NCBI RefSeq assembly: GCF_017876295.1
Contig: NZ_JAGINT010000002.1
Coordinates: 4,447,421 to 4,511,420 of the forward strand
Length of the DNA stretch: 64,000 bases
DNA from: Kribbella aluminosa
GTDB taxonomy: Bacteria > Actinomycetota > Actinomycetes > Propionibacteriales > Kribbellaceae
Direction of reading: 5' to 3'
Every line of letters begins with the position of its first letter. Positions within the stretch are counted from its first letter, which is position 1. Under the pieces are notes generated by a model. It saw only the letters and a list, made by a program, of their open reading frames with translations, did not search any database and was not told where the DNA came from. This document shows positions 24,805-32,671 of the stretch, piece by piece. The translations under genes were made by a program, and so were the position numbers.

Positions 24805-24835
24805 ACGCTAGGACCTCAACATTAGTTGAGGTCAA
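24805..24835 (-). promoter_or_regulatory. SoxR-box promoter of the quinone oxidoreductase, likely leaderless
   Basis: Reading leftwards: -35 TTGACC (24835-24830), 19-bp spacer, -10 TAGCGT (24810-24805). The dyad ACCTCAAC-N4-GTTGAGGT (24813-24832) matches the SoxR box known from Streptomyces and enteric bacteria (CCTCAA...TTGAGG), inside the 19-bp spacer as MerR/SoxR activators require. Only seven bases separate the -10 from the GTG start, so the transcript is probably leaderless. No soxR gene is in the window. Confidence 0.72.
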
Positions 24836-26172
24836 GCGATGAACTCCTGCAGCCAGCGGCCGCTCTTCTTCACGATCCGCTGCTGGGTCGCGTAGTCGAC
24901 GTACACGATCCCGAAGCGCCTGCTGTAACCCCAGGCCCACTCGAAGTTGTCGAGCAGCGACCAGGCGAAGTACCCCTTCAGCGGGAACCCTTCGGTCACC
25001 AGGTCCTTGCACACGGCAACGTGTTGCCGCAGGTAGTCGAGCCGCTCGTCGTCCTCGACCTGACCGTCCGCGGTCACCACGTCCGGGTACGCCGACCCGT
25101 TCTCGGTCACGTACAACGGCAGCTCCGGCGCCAGCTTGTTGATCGAGACCAGGAGGTCGCGCAGCCCGGACGCCTGGATCGACCAGCCCATCTGGGTCTT
25201 CGGGAGCCCCGGGTCGACGGTGCCGACGTTCTCGCTGCCCGGCTGGGTGCTGGGACCGGGCGTGGAGATCGGCCCGTCCGGTGCGGCGACCGTGGTCGGG
25301 CAGTAGTAGTTCACGCCGAGGAAGTCCAGCGGCGCCCCGATCAGCGGCAGGTCGGCCTCCTGCGCCGCGAACCACTCGGTCGTGCGGGTGTCCTCCAATA
25401 CGTCCGCCGGGTACTGCCCGGACAGCAACGGCTCCAGGAAGAGCCGGTTCCGCAGACCGTCGACCCGGCGCGCGGCGTCGCGGTCGGCGGGGGAGTCGGT
25501 GGCGGCGTGGATCGGCGCCGGGTTCAGCGCGATGCCGTACGTCCCATCCTCGGTGCGGATCGCGTCCAGCGCGAGACCGTGCCCGAGCAGCAGGTGGTGG
25601 ACGGCCTTCAGTGCGTCGGTGCCCTCGGTCCGTCCCGGCGCGTGCTCGCCGCTGCCGTACCCGAGGAACGCCGAGCACCACGGCTCGTTCAGCGTGATCC
25701 AGTGCTTGATCACGTCGGACAGCGCGTCGTGGGTGACGGCGGCGTAGTCGCGGAACCGCTCAGCGGTGTCACGCACCAGCCACCCGCCGGCGTCCTCGAG
25801 CGGCTGCGGCAGGTCCCAGTGGTACAGCGTCGCGTACGGCGTGACGCCGTTCGCCAGGCAGGTCTCGGCGAGCCGTCGGTAGAAGTCCAGACCGGCCGCG
25901 TTCACGGCCCCGGCAGGCATGACCCGCGGCCAGGCGATCGAGAACCGGTACGCCGTGAGCCCGAGGTCGGCGAGCAGCCGGATGTCGTCGGCGAACCGGT
26001 GGTAGTGGTCGTCGGCCACCTCGCCGGTAGTGCCGTCCGCGATCGCGCCCGGGGTGTTCGCGAACGTGTCCCAGATGCTCGGGCCGCGCCCGTCCGCGGA
26101 GACCGCACCCTCGACCTGGTACGACGCGGTGGCCGCGCCCCAGGTGAACCCGCTCGGGAAGCCGTTCGTCAC
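24832..26172 (-). CDS. GH1 beta-glucosidase
   Basis: 446 residues, typical for family 1. GTG start at 26172 overlaps the AKR stop. N-terminus FPSGFTWGAATASYQVEGAVSADGRGPSIWD, acid/base in LNEPWCSAFLGYGSGEHAPG (Glu about 167), nucleophile in YVTENGSAY (Glu about 355), and C-terminal GYFAWSLLDNFEWAWGYSRRFGIVYVDY. No signal peptide, so it splits imported cellobiose or aryl-glucosides in the cytoplasm. A TAACCGGTTA palindrome 48 bases upstream may be a LacI-type operator. Confidence 0.93.
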   Translation of the reverse strand: MTNGFPSGFTWGAATASYQVEGAVSADGRGPSIWDTFANTPGAIADGTTGEVADDHYHRFADDIRLLADLGLTAYRFSIAWPRVMPAGAVNAAGLDFYRRLAETCLANGVTPYATLYHWDLPQPLEDAGGWLVRDTAERFRDYAAVTHDALSDVIKHWITLNEPWCSAFLGYGSGEHAPGRTEGTDALKAVHHLLLGHGLALDAIRTEDGTYGIALNPAPIHAATDSPADRDAARRVDGLRNRLFLEPLLSGQYPADVLEDTRTTEWFAAQEADLPLIGAPLDFLGVNYYCPTTVAAPDGPISTPGPSTQPGSENVGTVDPGLPKTQMGWSIQASGLRDLLVSINKLAPELPLYVTENGSAYPDVVTADGQVEDDERLDYLRQHVAVCKDLVTEGFPLKGYFAWSLLDNFEWAWGYSRRFGIVYVDYATQQRIVKKSGRWLQEFIA

Positions 26173-27110
26173 GTCGTCTCCTTCTCGACCCAGTACCGCT
26201 TGTCCGGCAGCAGGCTACCTAACCGGTTAAGCAGCTCGTCGGGGAGGTCGGCGGCGAACGCCTCGGCCAGTGCATCGACCCGGGTGGGTTTGGTGATCCC
26301 GACGACCGTCCCGGCGATCCCGGGGTCGTCCACCGAGTGCCGGAGCGCGGCGGTGGCGAGGTCGACGCCGCACTCGCGGCAGGCCTCGTCCATCGCGGTG
26401 ACGGCCTCGAGCACGGCGGCCGGCGCCTCGCGGTACGCGTACTTGGTCGCGCCCGCCGGGTTCGCCAGGATGCCACCGCCGTACACCGCCGCGTTCACCA
26501 CCGCGATGCCGTCGGTGCGGGCGCGCTGGAAGATGCCGCCGGCCGAGTGGTCGGCCAGGCTCCACCGGTTGTGCACGAGCAGTACTTCGAACCCGCCGAG
26601 GTCGAGGTACCGCGTCAGCTCGCGGGTGTCCCCGCCCGCCAGCCCGACGTGACCGATCTCGCCGTCCGCGCGGAGCTGCATGAGGGTGTCGACGGCGTCC
26701 CGCATCGTCTCGAAGTCGTGGGCCTCCGGGTCGTGCAGGTAGACCAGCGGCAGGTCGTCCAGCCCGAGCCGTTCCTTGCTCTCGGCAACACTCGCGCGGA
26801 CCCGGGCGCCGGAGTAGTCGCCGTCCTTCGCGTCCACCTTGGTCGCGACCAGGAACCCGTCGGGCAGCCCGCCGTACTCCCGGATCGCCTGGCCGATCCG
26901 CGTCTCGCTGGTCCCGTCGCCGTACCCGTTGGAGGTGTCGATCCAGCTGAGCGGACTGTCGAAGACCCGCAGTACCAGGTCGACGGCCTCCTGCGAGGTC
27001 ACGTCGTACCCGAAGACGGCGGGCATGCCCGCGATACCGCTGCCGCCGGCGCAGACGGCCGAGACGGTCAGCCCGGTGGAGCCGAGCGGGCGGAGCCAGT
27101 TGTTGGTCAT
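26169..27110 (-). CDS. Aldo/keto reductase (aldose 1-dehydrogenase-like)
   Basis: 313 residues from ATG at 27110. TIM-barrel AKR with the catalytic Asp/Tyr in WIDTSNGYGDGTSETRIGQAI (about residues 57-77), Lys in FLVATKVDAKDGDY and a phosphate-binding end (AGTVVGITKPTRVDAL). The active-site Tyr is present and the following His is implied in LPLVYLHDPEAHDF. It may oxidise or reduce a sugar released by the coupled beta-glucosidase (GTGA overlap). It contains a TTA codon near its end, rare at this GC. Confidence 0.85.
   Translation of the reverse strand: MTNNWLRPLGSTGLTVSAVCAGGSGIAGMPAVFGYDVTSQEAVDLVLRVFDSPLSWIDTSNGYGDGTSETRIGQAIREYGGLPDGFLVATKVDAKDGDYSGARVRASVAESKERLGLDDLPLVYLHDPEAHDFETMRDAVDTLMQLRADGEIGHVGLAGGDTRELTRYLDLGGFEVLLVHNRWSLADHSAGGIFQRARTDGIAVVNAAVYGGGILANPAGATKYAYREAPAAVLEAVTAMDEACRECGVDLATAALRHSVDDPGIAGTVVGITKPTRVDALAEAFAADLPDELLNRLGSLLPDKRYWVEKETT
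26220..26229. promoter_or_regulatory. TAACCGGTTA palindrome upstream of beta-glucosidase
   Basis: Ten-base perfect palindrome inside the 3' end of the AKR gene, 48 bp before the beta-glucosidase start. LacI-family sugar repressors often use centre-CG palindromes of this kind. The same bases create a rare TTA leucine codon in the AKR frame. No LacI gene is present in the window. Confidence 0.35.
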
Positions 27111-27122
27111 GCGCGGGAGCCT

Positions 27123-27152
27123 AGGTCCTGTCCGGTAATCCAGACAGGACCT
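27123..27152. promoter_or_regulatory. 30-bp inverted repeat between divergent AKR and zapE-like genes
   Basis: Perfect 10-base arms AGGTCCTGTC and GACAGGACCT around a 10-base spacer. It lies 13 bp upstream of the AKR ATG and 40 bp before the divergent ATPase. Its place suggests an operator for the AKR/beta-glucosidase operon; an RNA hairpin at the 5' end of either transcript is the alternative. Confidence 0.5.
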
Positions 27153-27191
27153 GAGGGCGTCCGCGAATCCACGACGCTTAGGGTGGTGCGC

Positions 27192-28202
27192 ATGGTGGTG
27201 CGGTTGAGCGAGCAGTGGCCAGAGGTCAGCCCCGACCGCTTGCTGTCGGAGTGCGTCCCCCCACCGCGCTTCGCGGACGTCCGGTTCTCGACGTACCGCC
27301 CCGACCCCGACGAGCCCACCCAGTCAGAAGCCCTGGCTGCCTTGACGGAACGAGGCACTCACCTGGCCGCGCCGAGACGCACCAGGTCGCTCTGGTCCCG
27401 CCTCCGCTCCACCCCCACGGACGGGGGCAAACCGGCTATCTACCTGGACGGAGGATTCGGCGTCGGAAAGACGCACCTCCTCGCCTCCCTCTGGCACGAG
27501 TCGGCCGCCCCGAAGATGTACTGCACCTTCGTGGAACTGACCAATCTGGTCGGTGCCCTCGGTCTACGAACCGCAGTCGATGCCCTCTCGTCCTATCGCC
27601 TGATCTGCATCGACGAGTTCGAGCTCGACGACCCTGGCGACACCATGCTGATCTCCCGCCTGCTCGGCCAGTTGGTCGACGCCGGCGTCGAGTTCGCCGC
27701 GACCTCCAACACCCTCCCCGGCAAACTCGGCGAGGGCCGTTTCCAGGCTGTCGAGTTCCTCCGCGAGATCCAGGGCCTCGCCGCCCGCTTCGACGTACGC
27801 CGGGTGGACGGCCCCGACTACCGCCACCGCGGCCTCCCGGTAGCGCCCGGCCCCTGGCCGGACGAGAAGGTCGAGCAGGAGGCCGCCGTACGCCGGAACG
27901 CTTCGTGCGACCACTTCGTCGACCTGCACCGCCACCTCGCGGAGCTGCACCCGAGCAAGTACGGCGCCCTCCTCGACGGCGTCGAGACCGTGGCGATCAC
28001 CGACATCCGCCCGCTGACCGACGAGAACGTGGCGCTCCGGATGGTCGTCCTCGCGGACCGCATGTACGACCGCAACCTGCCCCTGCTGGCAAGCGGCGTA
28101 CCTCTGGACGAGCTGTTCTCCAAGGACATGCTCAAGGGCGGCTACCGCAAGAAGTACCTGCGCGCCCTTTCCCGCTTGGTCGCGCTGGCCCGCGCTGCGT
28201 GA
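27192..28202 (+). CDS. zapE: ZapE/AFG1-like ATPase
   Basis: 336 residues from ATG at 27192. Walker A in YLDGGFGVGKTHLLASLWH (about residue 93), Walker B RLICIDEFELDDPGDTML (about 137), sensor AATSNTLPGKLGEGRF (about 170), then LAARFDVRRVDGPDYRHR. This is the AFG1/ZapE pattern; E. coli ZapE acts on the division ring, while AFG1 helps degrade respiratory proteins. C-terminal PLLASGVPLDELFSKDMLKGGYRKKYLRALSRL is typical of the actinobacterial branch. Confidence 0.88.
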   Translation: MVVRLSEQWPEVSPDRLLSECVPPPRFADVRFSTYRPDPDEPTQSEALAALTERGTHLAAPRRTRSLWSRLRSTPTDGGKPAIYLDGGFGVGKTHLLASLWHESAAPKMYCTFVELTNLVGALGLRTAVDALSSYRLICIDEFELDDPGDTMLISRLLGQLVDAGVEFAATSNTLPGKLGEGRFQAVEFLREIQGLAARFDVRRVDGPDYRHRGLPVAPGPWPDEKVEQEAAVRRNASCDHFVDLHRHLAELHPSKYGALLDGVETVAITDIRPLTDENVALRMVVLADRMYDRNLPLLASGVPLDELFSKDMLKGGYRKKYLRALSRLVALARAA

Positions 28203-28238
28203 CGGCGAAGTCGCGGGTGGATGAGGCAGGATGAGTGG

Positions 28239-29168
28239 ATGGCGAAGCAGAAGAAGGGCGACAAGGCGTCCAAGAAGCCGGTCGTGAAGGCTGCGAAGGC
28301 CGCTGGTACGAAGGCGCAGGAGTCGGTGGCTGGTGGGGGACTGCGGGAGCTGTTGCGGGTGCCGGCCGGCGAGATCGACCTGACGACGTACGACACGCGG
28401 TCGACGGCCGGGTTCAGCGGCACGAAGGACGACGGCAAGGACGCGCTGGCGAGTCTCGGGGCCGAGGTGTCGGACTGGCAGGAGCGGCTGTTCGCCGAGG
28501 GGCGCAGCGGCGGGGAGCGGAGCGTCCTGCTGGTGCTGCAGGGGATGGACACCTCCGGCAAGGGCGGCGTGATCCGGCACGGCGCGGGGCTGATGGACCC
28601 GCAGGGCCTGAAGATCACCTCGTTCAAGGCGCCGACGCCGGCCGAGAAGCGCCGCGGGTTCCTGTGGCGGATCCGGCAGGCCGTACCGGGCGGCGGGATG
28701 ATCGGCATCTTCGACCGGTCGCACTACGAGGACGTCCTGATCGCCCGCGTCCGGGAGCTCGTCACGCCGAACGTCTGGACCCGGCGCTACGACCAGATCA
28801 ACGATTTCGAGGCCGAGCTGACCGCGAGCGGCGTCAAGATCGTGAAGTGCTACCTGCACATCTCGCCCGAGGAACAGCGGACCCGGCTCGAGGCGCGCCT
28901 CGACGACCCGACCAAGTACTGGAAGTACAACCCGGGCGACGTCGACGAGCGGCAGCTGTGGCCGGACTACATGGACGCGTACCACGCCGCGATCGAGCGC
29001 TGTAACACCCCGGACGCACCCTGGTACGTGATCCCGAGCGACCGCAAGTGGTACCGGAACTGGGCGGTCACCACGATCCTGCTCGAGACCCTCAAGGAGC
29101 TGAACCCGCAGTGGCCGGCCGCCGACTTCGACGTCGAGAAGGAGAAGAAGCGCCTGGCCGCGACCTGA
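28239..29168 (+). CDS. Polyphosphate kinase 2 family protein
   Basis: 309 residues from ATG at 28239. The first 30 residues are a Lys/Ala-rich tail. The core has Walker A VLQGMDTSGKGGVIRH (about residue 100), lid module KAPTPAEKRRGFLWRIRQAVPGGG, Walker B IFDRSHYEDVLIARV (about 165) and ERCNTPDAPWYVIPSDRKWYRNW near the end. PPK2 enzymes transfer phosphate between polyphosphate and nucleotides; class (ADP or AMP as acceptor) is not decided here. It is convergent with the Doc-Clp_N gene. Confidence 0.92.
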   Translation: MAKQKKGDKASKKPVVKAAKAAGTKAQESVAGGGLRELLRVPAGEIDLTTYDTRSTAGFSGTKDDGKDALASLGAEVSDWQERLFAEGRSGGERSVLLVLQGMDTSGKGGVIRHGAGLMDPQGLKITSFKAPTPAEKRRGFLWRIRQAVPGGGMIGIFDRSHYEDVLIARVRELVTPNVWTRRYDQINDFEAELTASGVKIVKCYLHISPEEQRTRLEARLDDPTKYWKYNPGDVDERQLWPDYMDAYHAAIERCNTPDAPWYVIPSDRKWYRNWAVTTILLETLKELNPQWPAADFDVEKEKKRLAAT

Positions 29169-29170
29169 CC

Positions 29171-30250
29171 TCAGCCGTCCGGGTCGATGCCGTGCCGGCG
29201 GAGCAGGTCGCGGAGGTGTGCGACCTGCTCGTGGAGCCGCTCGTTCTCGTCGAGTACGGCGTTCAGCTCGGCGAGCAGGTGATGGCGTCGGCCGTACGTC
29301 GTCCAGTCCTTGGCCGGGTCTTCGGCGAGCATTCCGGTGGCCAGGTCCTCGGACCGCTGTCGCCAGTTCATCCGCTGCTCGAGCTTCCGCCGTACCAGAT
29401 CGACGTCCTCGGCGAGCTTGGTGAGGATCTGGCCGCCGACACCGTCGCCGTCGTGCAGTACGCCGAGCAGCAGGTGCTCCGGGCCGACCTGCTCCGCGCC
29501 CCGCGCCCGCGCCTCGCCCCACGCGAACTCGAACGTGCTCTTCGCGCGCGGCGTGAACGGGATCGCCCCCGCGTTCGCACCGCTCTTGCCCCGGCCGATG
29601 ATCTCCACCACGAGGTCCCGCACCCCCGGGGCGGTGATGCCGAGGTCGGTGAGCACCTTGCCCGCCGTGCCCGAGCCCTGGACGATCACGCCGAGCAGCA
29701 GATGCTCGGTGCCGACGTACACGTGGTCGAGGTTCCGGGCCTCCTCCTGCGCCAGTGCGATGACCTGCCTGGCCTGATCGCTGAACTGTTCGTACATCGG
29801 CTCACCCCTCCACCAGTCCTCGATGACGTCGTCGACGAGTAGCTCGATCTTCAGGTGTTCCTGCAGGTCCTCGGCGGTCACCGGCCGGTGGTCGAGCCGG
29901 CTCCGGACGAACGCGACGGCCTCGGTCTGCCCGGCGGTGCCGGCCGCGATCCGGTCGAGCAGGTCGTCGACGTCCGCGACCGGCTCGAGTTGCAGGTCGG
30001 CCCGGTTCAGCGAGACGAACTGCAGCACCACCGCGACCGCGACGACCCGGTTCGCCCCGTCGAACGGACGCGCCCGCACCAGCCCCGCGAGCAGTACGCC
30101 GGCCGCTTCGGCCAGCCCGCCTGTCCGCCGTACGTCGGTCAGCACCCGGTCGATCGCGTCCAGGTCGGCCCGGCGTACGACGTCGTCGGACCCGCAACGT
30201 AGCACCCGCGCGGCGACGGCGAGAACGTCGTACCGCTCGAGGTAACGCAT
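29171..30250 (-). CDS. Degenerate Doc/Fic domain fused to two Clp N-terminal repeats
   Basis: 359 residues. Residues 1-130 have the Doc fold with motif LVRARPFDGANRVVAVAVVLQFVSLNRADLQL (about 57-88); the Fic/Doc pattern HxFx(D/N)xNxR is kept except that the catalytic His is Arg. Residues 150-300 carry two Clp_N repeats: FSDQARQVIALAQEEARNLDHVYVGTEHLLLGVI and FTPRAKSTFEFAWGEARARGAEQVGPEHLLLGVL. A coiled-coil tail (LNAVLDENERLHEQVAHLRDLLRRHG) follows. There is no AAA+ domain. The gene shares one base with the stop of an RHH gene (TGATG), like a Doc toxin after its antitoxin. It may be a dead AMPylase acting as an adaptor for ClpC-type proteolysis (inference). Confidence 0.75.
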   Translation of the reverse strand: MRYLERYDVLAVAARVLRCGSDDVVRRADLDAIDRVLTDVRRTGGLAEAAGVLLAGLVRARPFDGANRVVAVAVVLQFVSLNRADLQLEPVADVDDLLDRIAAGTAGQTEAVAFVRSRLDHRPVTAEDLQEHLKIELLVDDVIEDWWRGEPMYEQFSDQARQVIALAQEEARNLDHVYVGTEHLLLGVIVQGSGTAGKVLTDLGITAPGVRDLVVEIIGRGKSGANAGAIPFTPRAKSTFEFAWGEARARGAEQVGPEHLLLGVLHDGDGVGGQILTKLAEDVDLVRRKLEQRMNWRQRSEDLATGMLAEDPAKDWTTYGRRHHLLAELNAVLDENERLHEQVAHLRDLLRRHGIDPDG

Positions 30251-30477
30251 CAGTCGTCGCCACGCAGCCGGCGCAGCGACTGCTCGTGGCGGGTCAGGTT
30301 CTCCTCCAGCAGACGGCTGAACTGCGCGTCCTCGCGGCGCTGGTCCACCAGCGCCGCGATCGCCTCCCGCGCCACGTCCGACACCGACCGTCCCTCCACC
30401 GACGCCACCGTCTGCAGCCGATCCGCCAACTCCGGATCGAGCCGCAACAGGATGTTCTTGGTCAGGTCCTTCGCCAT
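30250..30477 (-). CDS. RHH (ribbon-helix-helix) antitoxin-like protein
   Basis: 75 residues from ATG at 30477. Short strand KDLTKNILLRLDPELADRLQTVASVEGRSVSDVAREAIAALVDQRRED is a classical RHH/CopG DNA-binding dimer unit; the tail (FSRLLEENLTRHEQSLRRLRGDD) is a charged helix that could bind a partner. It is coupled to the Doc-Clp_N gene. Palindromic GATATC sites directly at its start suggest autoregulation. No clear ribosome site is seen. Confidence 0.78.
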   Translation of the reverse strand: MAKDLTKNILLRLDPELADRLQTVASVEGRSVSDVAREAIAALVDQRREDAQFSRLLEENLTRHEQSLRRLRGDD

Positions 30478-30478
30478 G

Positions 30479-30522
30479 GATATCAAGATATCACGCTATC
30501 CAAGGAGGTACTGGCAGTACCT
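30479..30522. promoter_or_regulatory. Operator region of the RHH gene
   Basis: GATATC-AA-GATATC (30479-30492), two self-palindromic half sites, touches the RHH start codon. Fourteen bases on, AGGTACTG-G-CAGTACCT (30506-30522) is a perfect 8+1+8 inverted repeat. RHH antitoxins bind tandem short palindromes, so these are likely autoregulatory sites; the outer one could also serve the divergent AKR gene at 30573. Confidence 0.55.
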
Positions 30523-30572
30523 GGAACGGCAGAGTCTCCCTGCCGGCGCCGCACTGGATCTACTGTCAGGCC

Positions 30573-31559
30573 ATGCACACACGAACGCTCGGTCAAGGTC
30601 TGCAGGTGTCCGCGGTCGGTCTCGGCTGCATGGGTATGTCGCAGAGTTACGGTCCCAACCCCGGTGACCGCGACGACATGATCGGCGTGATCCGGTACGC
30701 CGTCGAGCAGGCGGGCGTCACCTTCTTCGACACCGCCGAGGTGTACGGGCCGTACGTCAACGAGGAACTCGTGGGCGAGGCCCTGGCGCCGCTGCGGGAC
30801 CAGGTGGTGATCGCGACGAAGTTCGGGTGGAACATCCAGGACGGCAAGATGCTCGGGACGAACTCACGCCCGGAGCAGATCCGGCGGGTCGCGGAGTCGC
30901 TGCGGCGGCTCGGGATCGACGTGATCGATCTGTTCTACCAGCACCGGGTGGATCCCGAGGTGCCGATCGAGGATGTCGCCGGGACGGTGGCCGAACTCGT
31001 ACAGGCCGGGAAGGTGCGGCACTTCGGACTGTCCGAGGCCGGCGCGGAGACCATCCGCCGGGCGCACGGCGTACACCCTGTCACCGCGGTGCAGAGCGAG
31101 TACTCGCTGTGGACCCGCGATCCCGAGCCGGAGGTGCTGCCCACCTGTGCCGAGCTCGGCATCGGGTTCGTGCCGTTCAGCCCACTGGGCAAGGGCTTCC
31201 TGACCGGCACGGTCGGCACGACGACCGAGTTCGATGCCGGCGACATCCGGACCAGGGTCCCGCGCTTCGAGGCGGGCAACCTGACGGCCAACGAGGCGCT
31301 GGTGCGCTACGTCCGGTCCCTCGCCGAGCCGAAGGGGTGCACCCCGGGGCAGGTGGCGCTCGCCTGGCTGCTCGCCCAGCAGCCGTGGATCGTGCCGATC
31401 CCCGGCACCCGCCGCCGCGGCCGGATCGACGAGAACACCGCTGCCACCCGGGTCGCGCTGTCGGCCGACGAGATCGCCGATCTCGATGCCCTCGCTGCTC
31501 GCGTCGGAGTCCAGGGCGACCGCTACAACCCTGCCGGTATGGCGATGGTCGGCCTCTGA
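30573..31559 (+). CDS. Aldo/keto reductase
   Basis: 328 residues from ATG at 30573. AKR barrel with VSAVGLGCMGMSQSYG, catalytic FFDTAEVYGPYVNEELVGEAL (Asp/Tyr about 54-59), VIATKFGW (Lys about 85), LFYQHRVDPEVPIEDV (His about 125) and cofactor-binding WIVPIPGTRRRGRIDENTAA. This is the broad YghZ/AKR13-like group that reduces aldehydes with NADPH. TACTGT lies six bases ahead of the ATG and there is no ribosome site, so the message may be leaderless. Confidence 0.87.
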   Translation: MHTRTLGQGLQVSAVGLGCMGMSQSYGPNPGDRDDMIGVIRYAVEQAGVTFFDTAEVYGPYVNEELVGEALAPLRDQVVIATKFGWNIQDGKMLGTNSRPEQIRRVAESLRRLGIDVIDLFYQHRVDPEVPIEDVAGTVAELVQAGKVRHFGLSEAGAETIRRAHGVHPVTAVQSEYSLWTRDPEPEVLPTCAELGIGFVPFSPLGKGFLTGTVGTTTEFDAGDIRTRVPRFEAGNLTANEALVRYVRSLAEPKGCTPGQVALAWLLAQQPWIVPIPGTRRRGRIDENTAATRVALSADEIADLDALAARVGVQGDRYNPAGMAMVGL

Positions 31560-31593
31560 CAGCTACCCGCCTCGTAGGTTGGCCGCATCGCGG

Positions 31594-31835
31594 ATGGCGG
31601 ATGTCGTGGTCGTCGGGCTGGGTGCGTTCGGCTCGGCGGCACCCGGGGCTGATCGAGATCGCGCGGACGCCGCTGCGGAGAAGCTGCGCGAACAGGGCGA
31701 CGATCCGACCGCGTGCTGATCGCCGGCGGGGAGAGCGGGCACGGGGTCAAGCGCTGCGCCGGGATCGGCGACGACTCGCCCTACACGGACGCCTCCTTCG
31801 GTGATCCGACTCGCTTCGACTGGTTGGCTGGACGT
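31594..31835 (+). pseudogene. Remnant of a sarcosine/N-methyl amino-acid oxidase-type flavoenzyme
   Basis: A start-like MADVVVVGLGAFGSA (FAD-binding Rossmann motif of the DAO family) is open for 41 codons. In another frame, about 100 bases on, DRVLIAGGESGHGVKRCAGIGD resembles the C-terminal GGxSGHGxK flavin-contact motif of the same family. About 300 internal codons are missing between them, so this is the scar of a large internal deletion. Confidence 0.55.
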
Positions 31836-31884
31836 GGGTGCCTACATAACCCGCCCGTGGGACCTGGGAGAGGCTGGTTTCGGC

Positions 31885-31908
31885 GGTTTTGCGTGCACGC
31901 AGGACCAC
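31885..31908 (+). repeat. 24-bp direct repeat, left copy
   Basis: GGTTTTGCGTGCACGCAGGA plus CCAC; matches 32648-32671 at 20 of 24 positions by eye. The pair brackets the decayed AbiEi/DUF559-type gene. The core GCGTGCACGC is self-complementary. Confidence 0.5.
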
Positions 31909-31957
31909 CTGTGGACAACTCCTGCGGCAGCGCGCCGGATTTTGCGACGCTTGGCCC

Positions 31958-32634
31958 ATGGCCGATGTCGTCGACGTCCTGCAGAGGGCGGGTGGTAGCG
32001 CGACCTACCGGCAGCTCCGGGCGTACGTTCACGGCCGGGACCTGCGGCTGGCTCTGGTCGAGGGGCGGATCAAGCGAGTCGCACGTGGCATGTATGCGTT
32101 GCCGCTCGACGTGTCGGCCCTGACGGTCGCGCGGGCCCATGGCGGCGTGCTGTCGCATGAGAGCGCCGCTGAGCATCACGGCCTGGACGTCGTCACAGCT
32201 CCTCTCAAGCCGCACGTCACGGTACGGCGGACCCAGCGCAGGAGGGCGACCAAGCTCGCCTGCACACTGCACTGGGCCGACGTGCCTGACCTCGACGGCG
32301 CGACGACGCCGGTGCGTACCGTCCTCGACTGCGCACGGACGCTCCCGTTCTGCGAGGCTCTGGCGGTGGTCGACTCGGCATTGCGCACGGGCCTGGTGAC
32401 CAGAGACCTGATCTGCGTCTCGTGCTCGAGGCCGACTCGTTCGCGTACCACGCGTCGCGCGAGGCGCTGCGTCGCGACTGCCGTCGTTACGTCAACCTTG
32501 CGATCCGCGGTTGGACCTTGCTGCGATTCTCCTGGGAGGACGTGATCCTGGACGAGGGATGGGTCGGTGAGGCGTTGGCGGCTGTCCTGGGCGGACGTAC
32601 ACGCAGGCAGATCCCCCGGAAGTGGGCCGCTTGA
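31958..32634 (+). pseudogene. Decayed AbiEi-like/DUF559 (Vsr-fold) protein gene
   Basis: From ATG at 31958 the frame reads MADVVDVLQRAGGSATYRQLR (winged-helix AbiEi-type N-terminus) through PVRTVLDCARTLPFCEALAVVDSALRTGLVTRDLI. At about 32411 the frame shifts, and the continuation in another frame (LRLVLEADSFAYHASREALRRDCRRYVNLAIRGWTLLRFSWEDVI) is the C-terminal part of a DUF559 endonuclease-like domain. The intervening 70-80 residues usual for this family are missing. An internal deletion with frameshift has therefore inactivated it. Confidence 0.7.
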
Positions 32635-32647
32635 GGCCCAGATCGGG

Positions 32648-32671
32648 GGTTCTGCGTGCGCGCAGGTTCAC
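32648..32671 (+). repeat. 24-bp direct repeat, right copy
   Basis: GGTTCTGCGTGCGCGCAGGT plus TCAC, just after the decayed gene; partner of 31885-31908. Its CTGCG-TGCG-CGCAG core can form a small hairpin and it overlaps the end of the chelatase gene by four bases. Confidence 0.5.
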
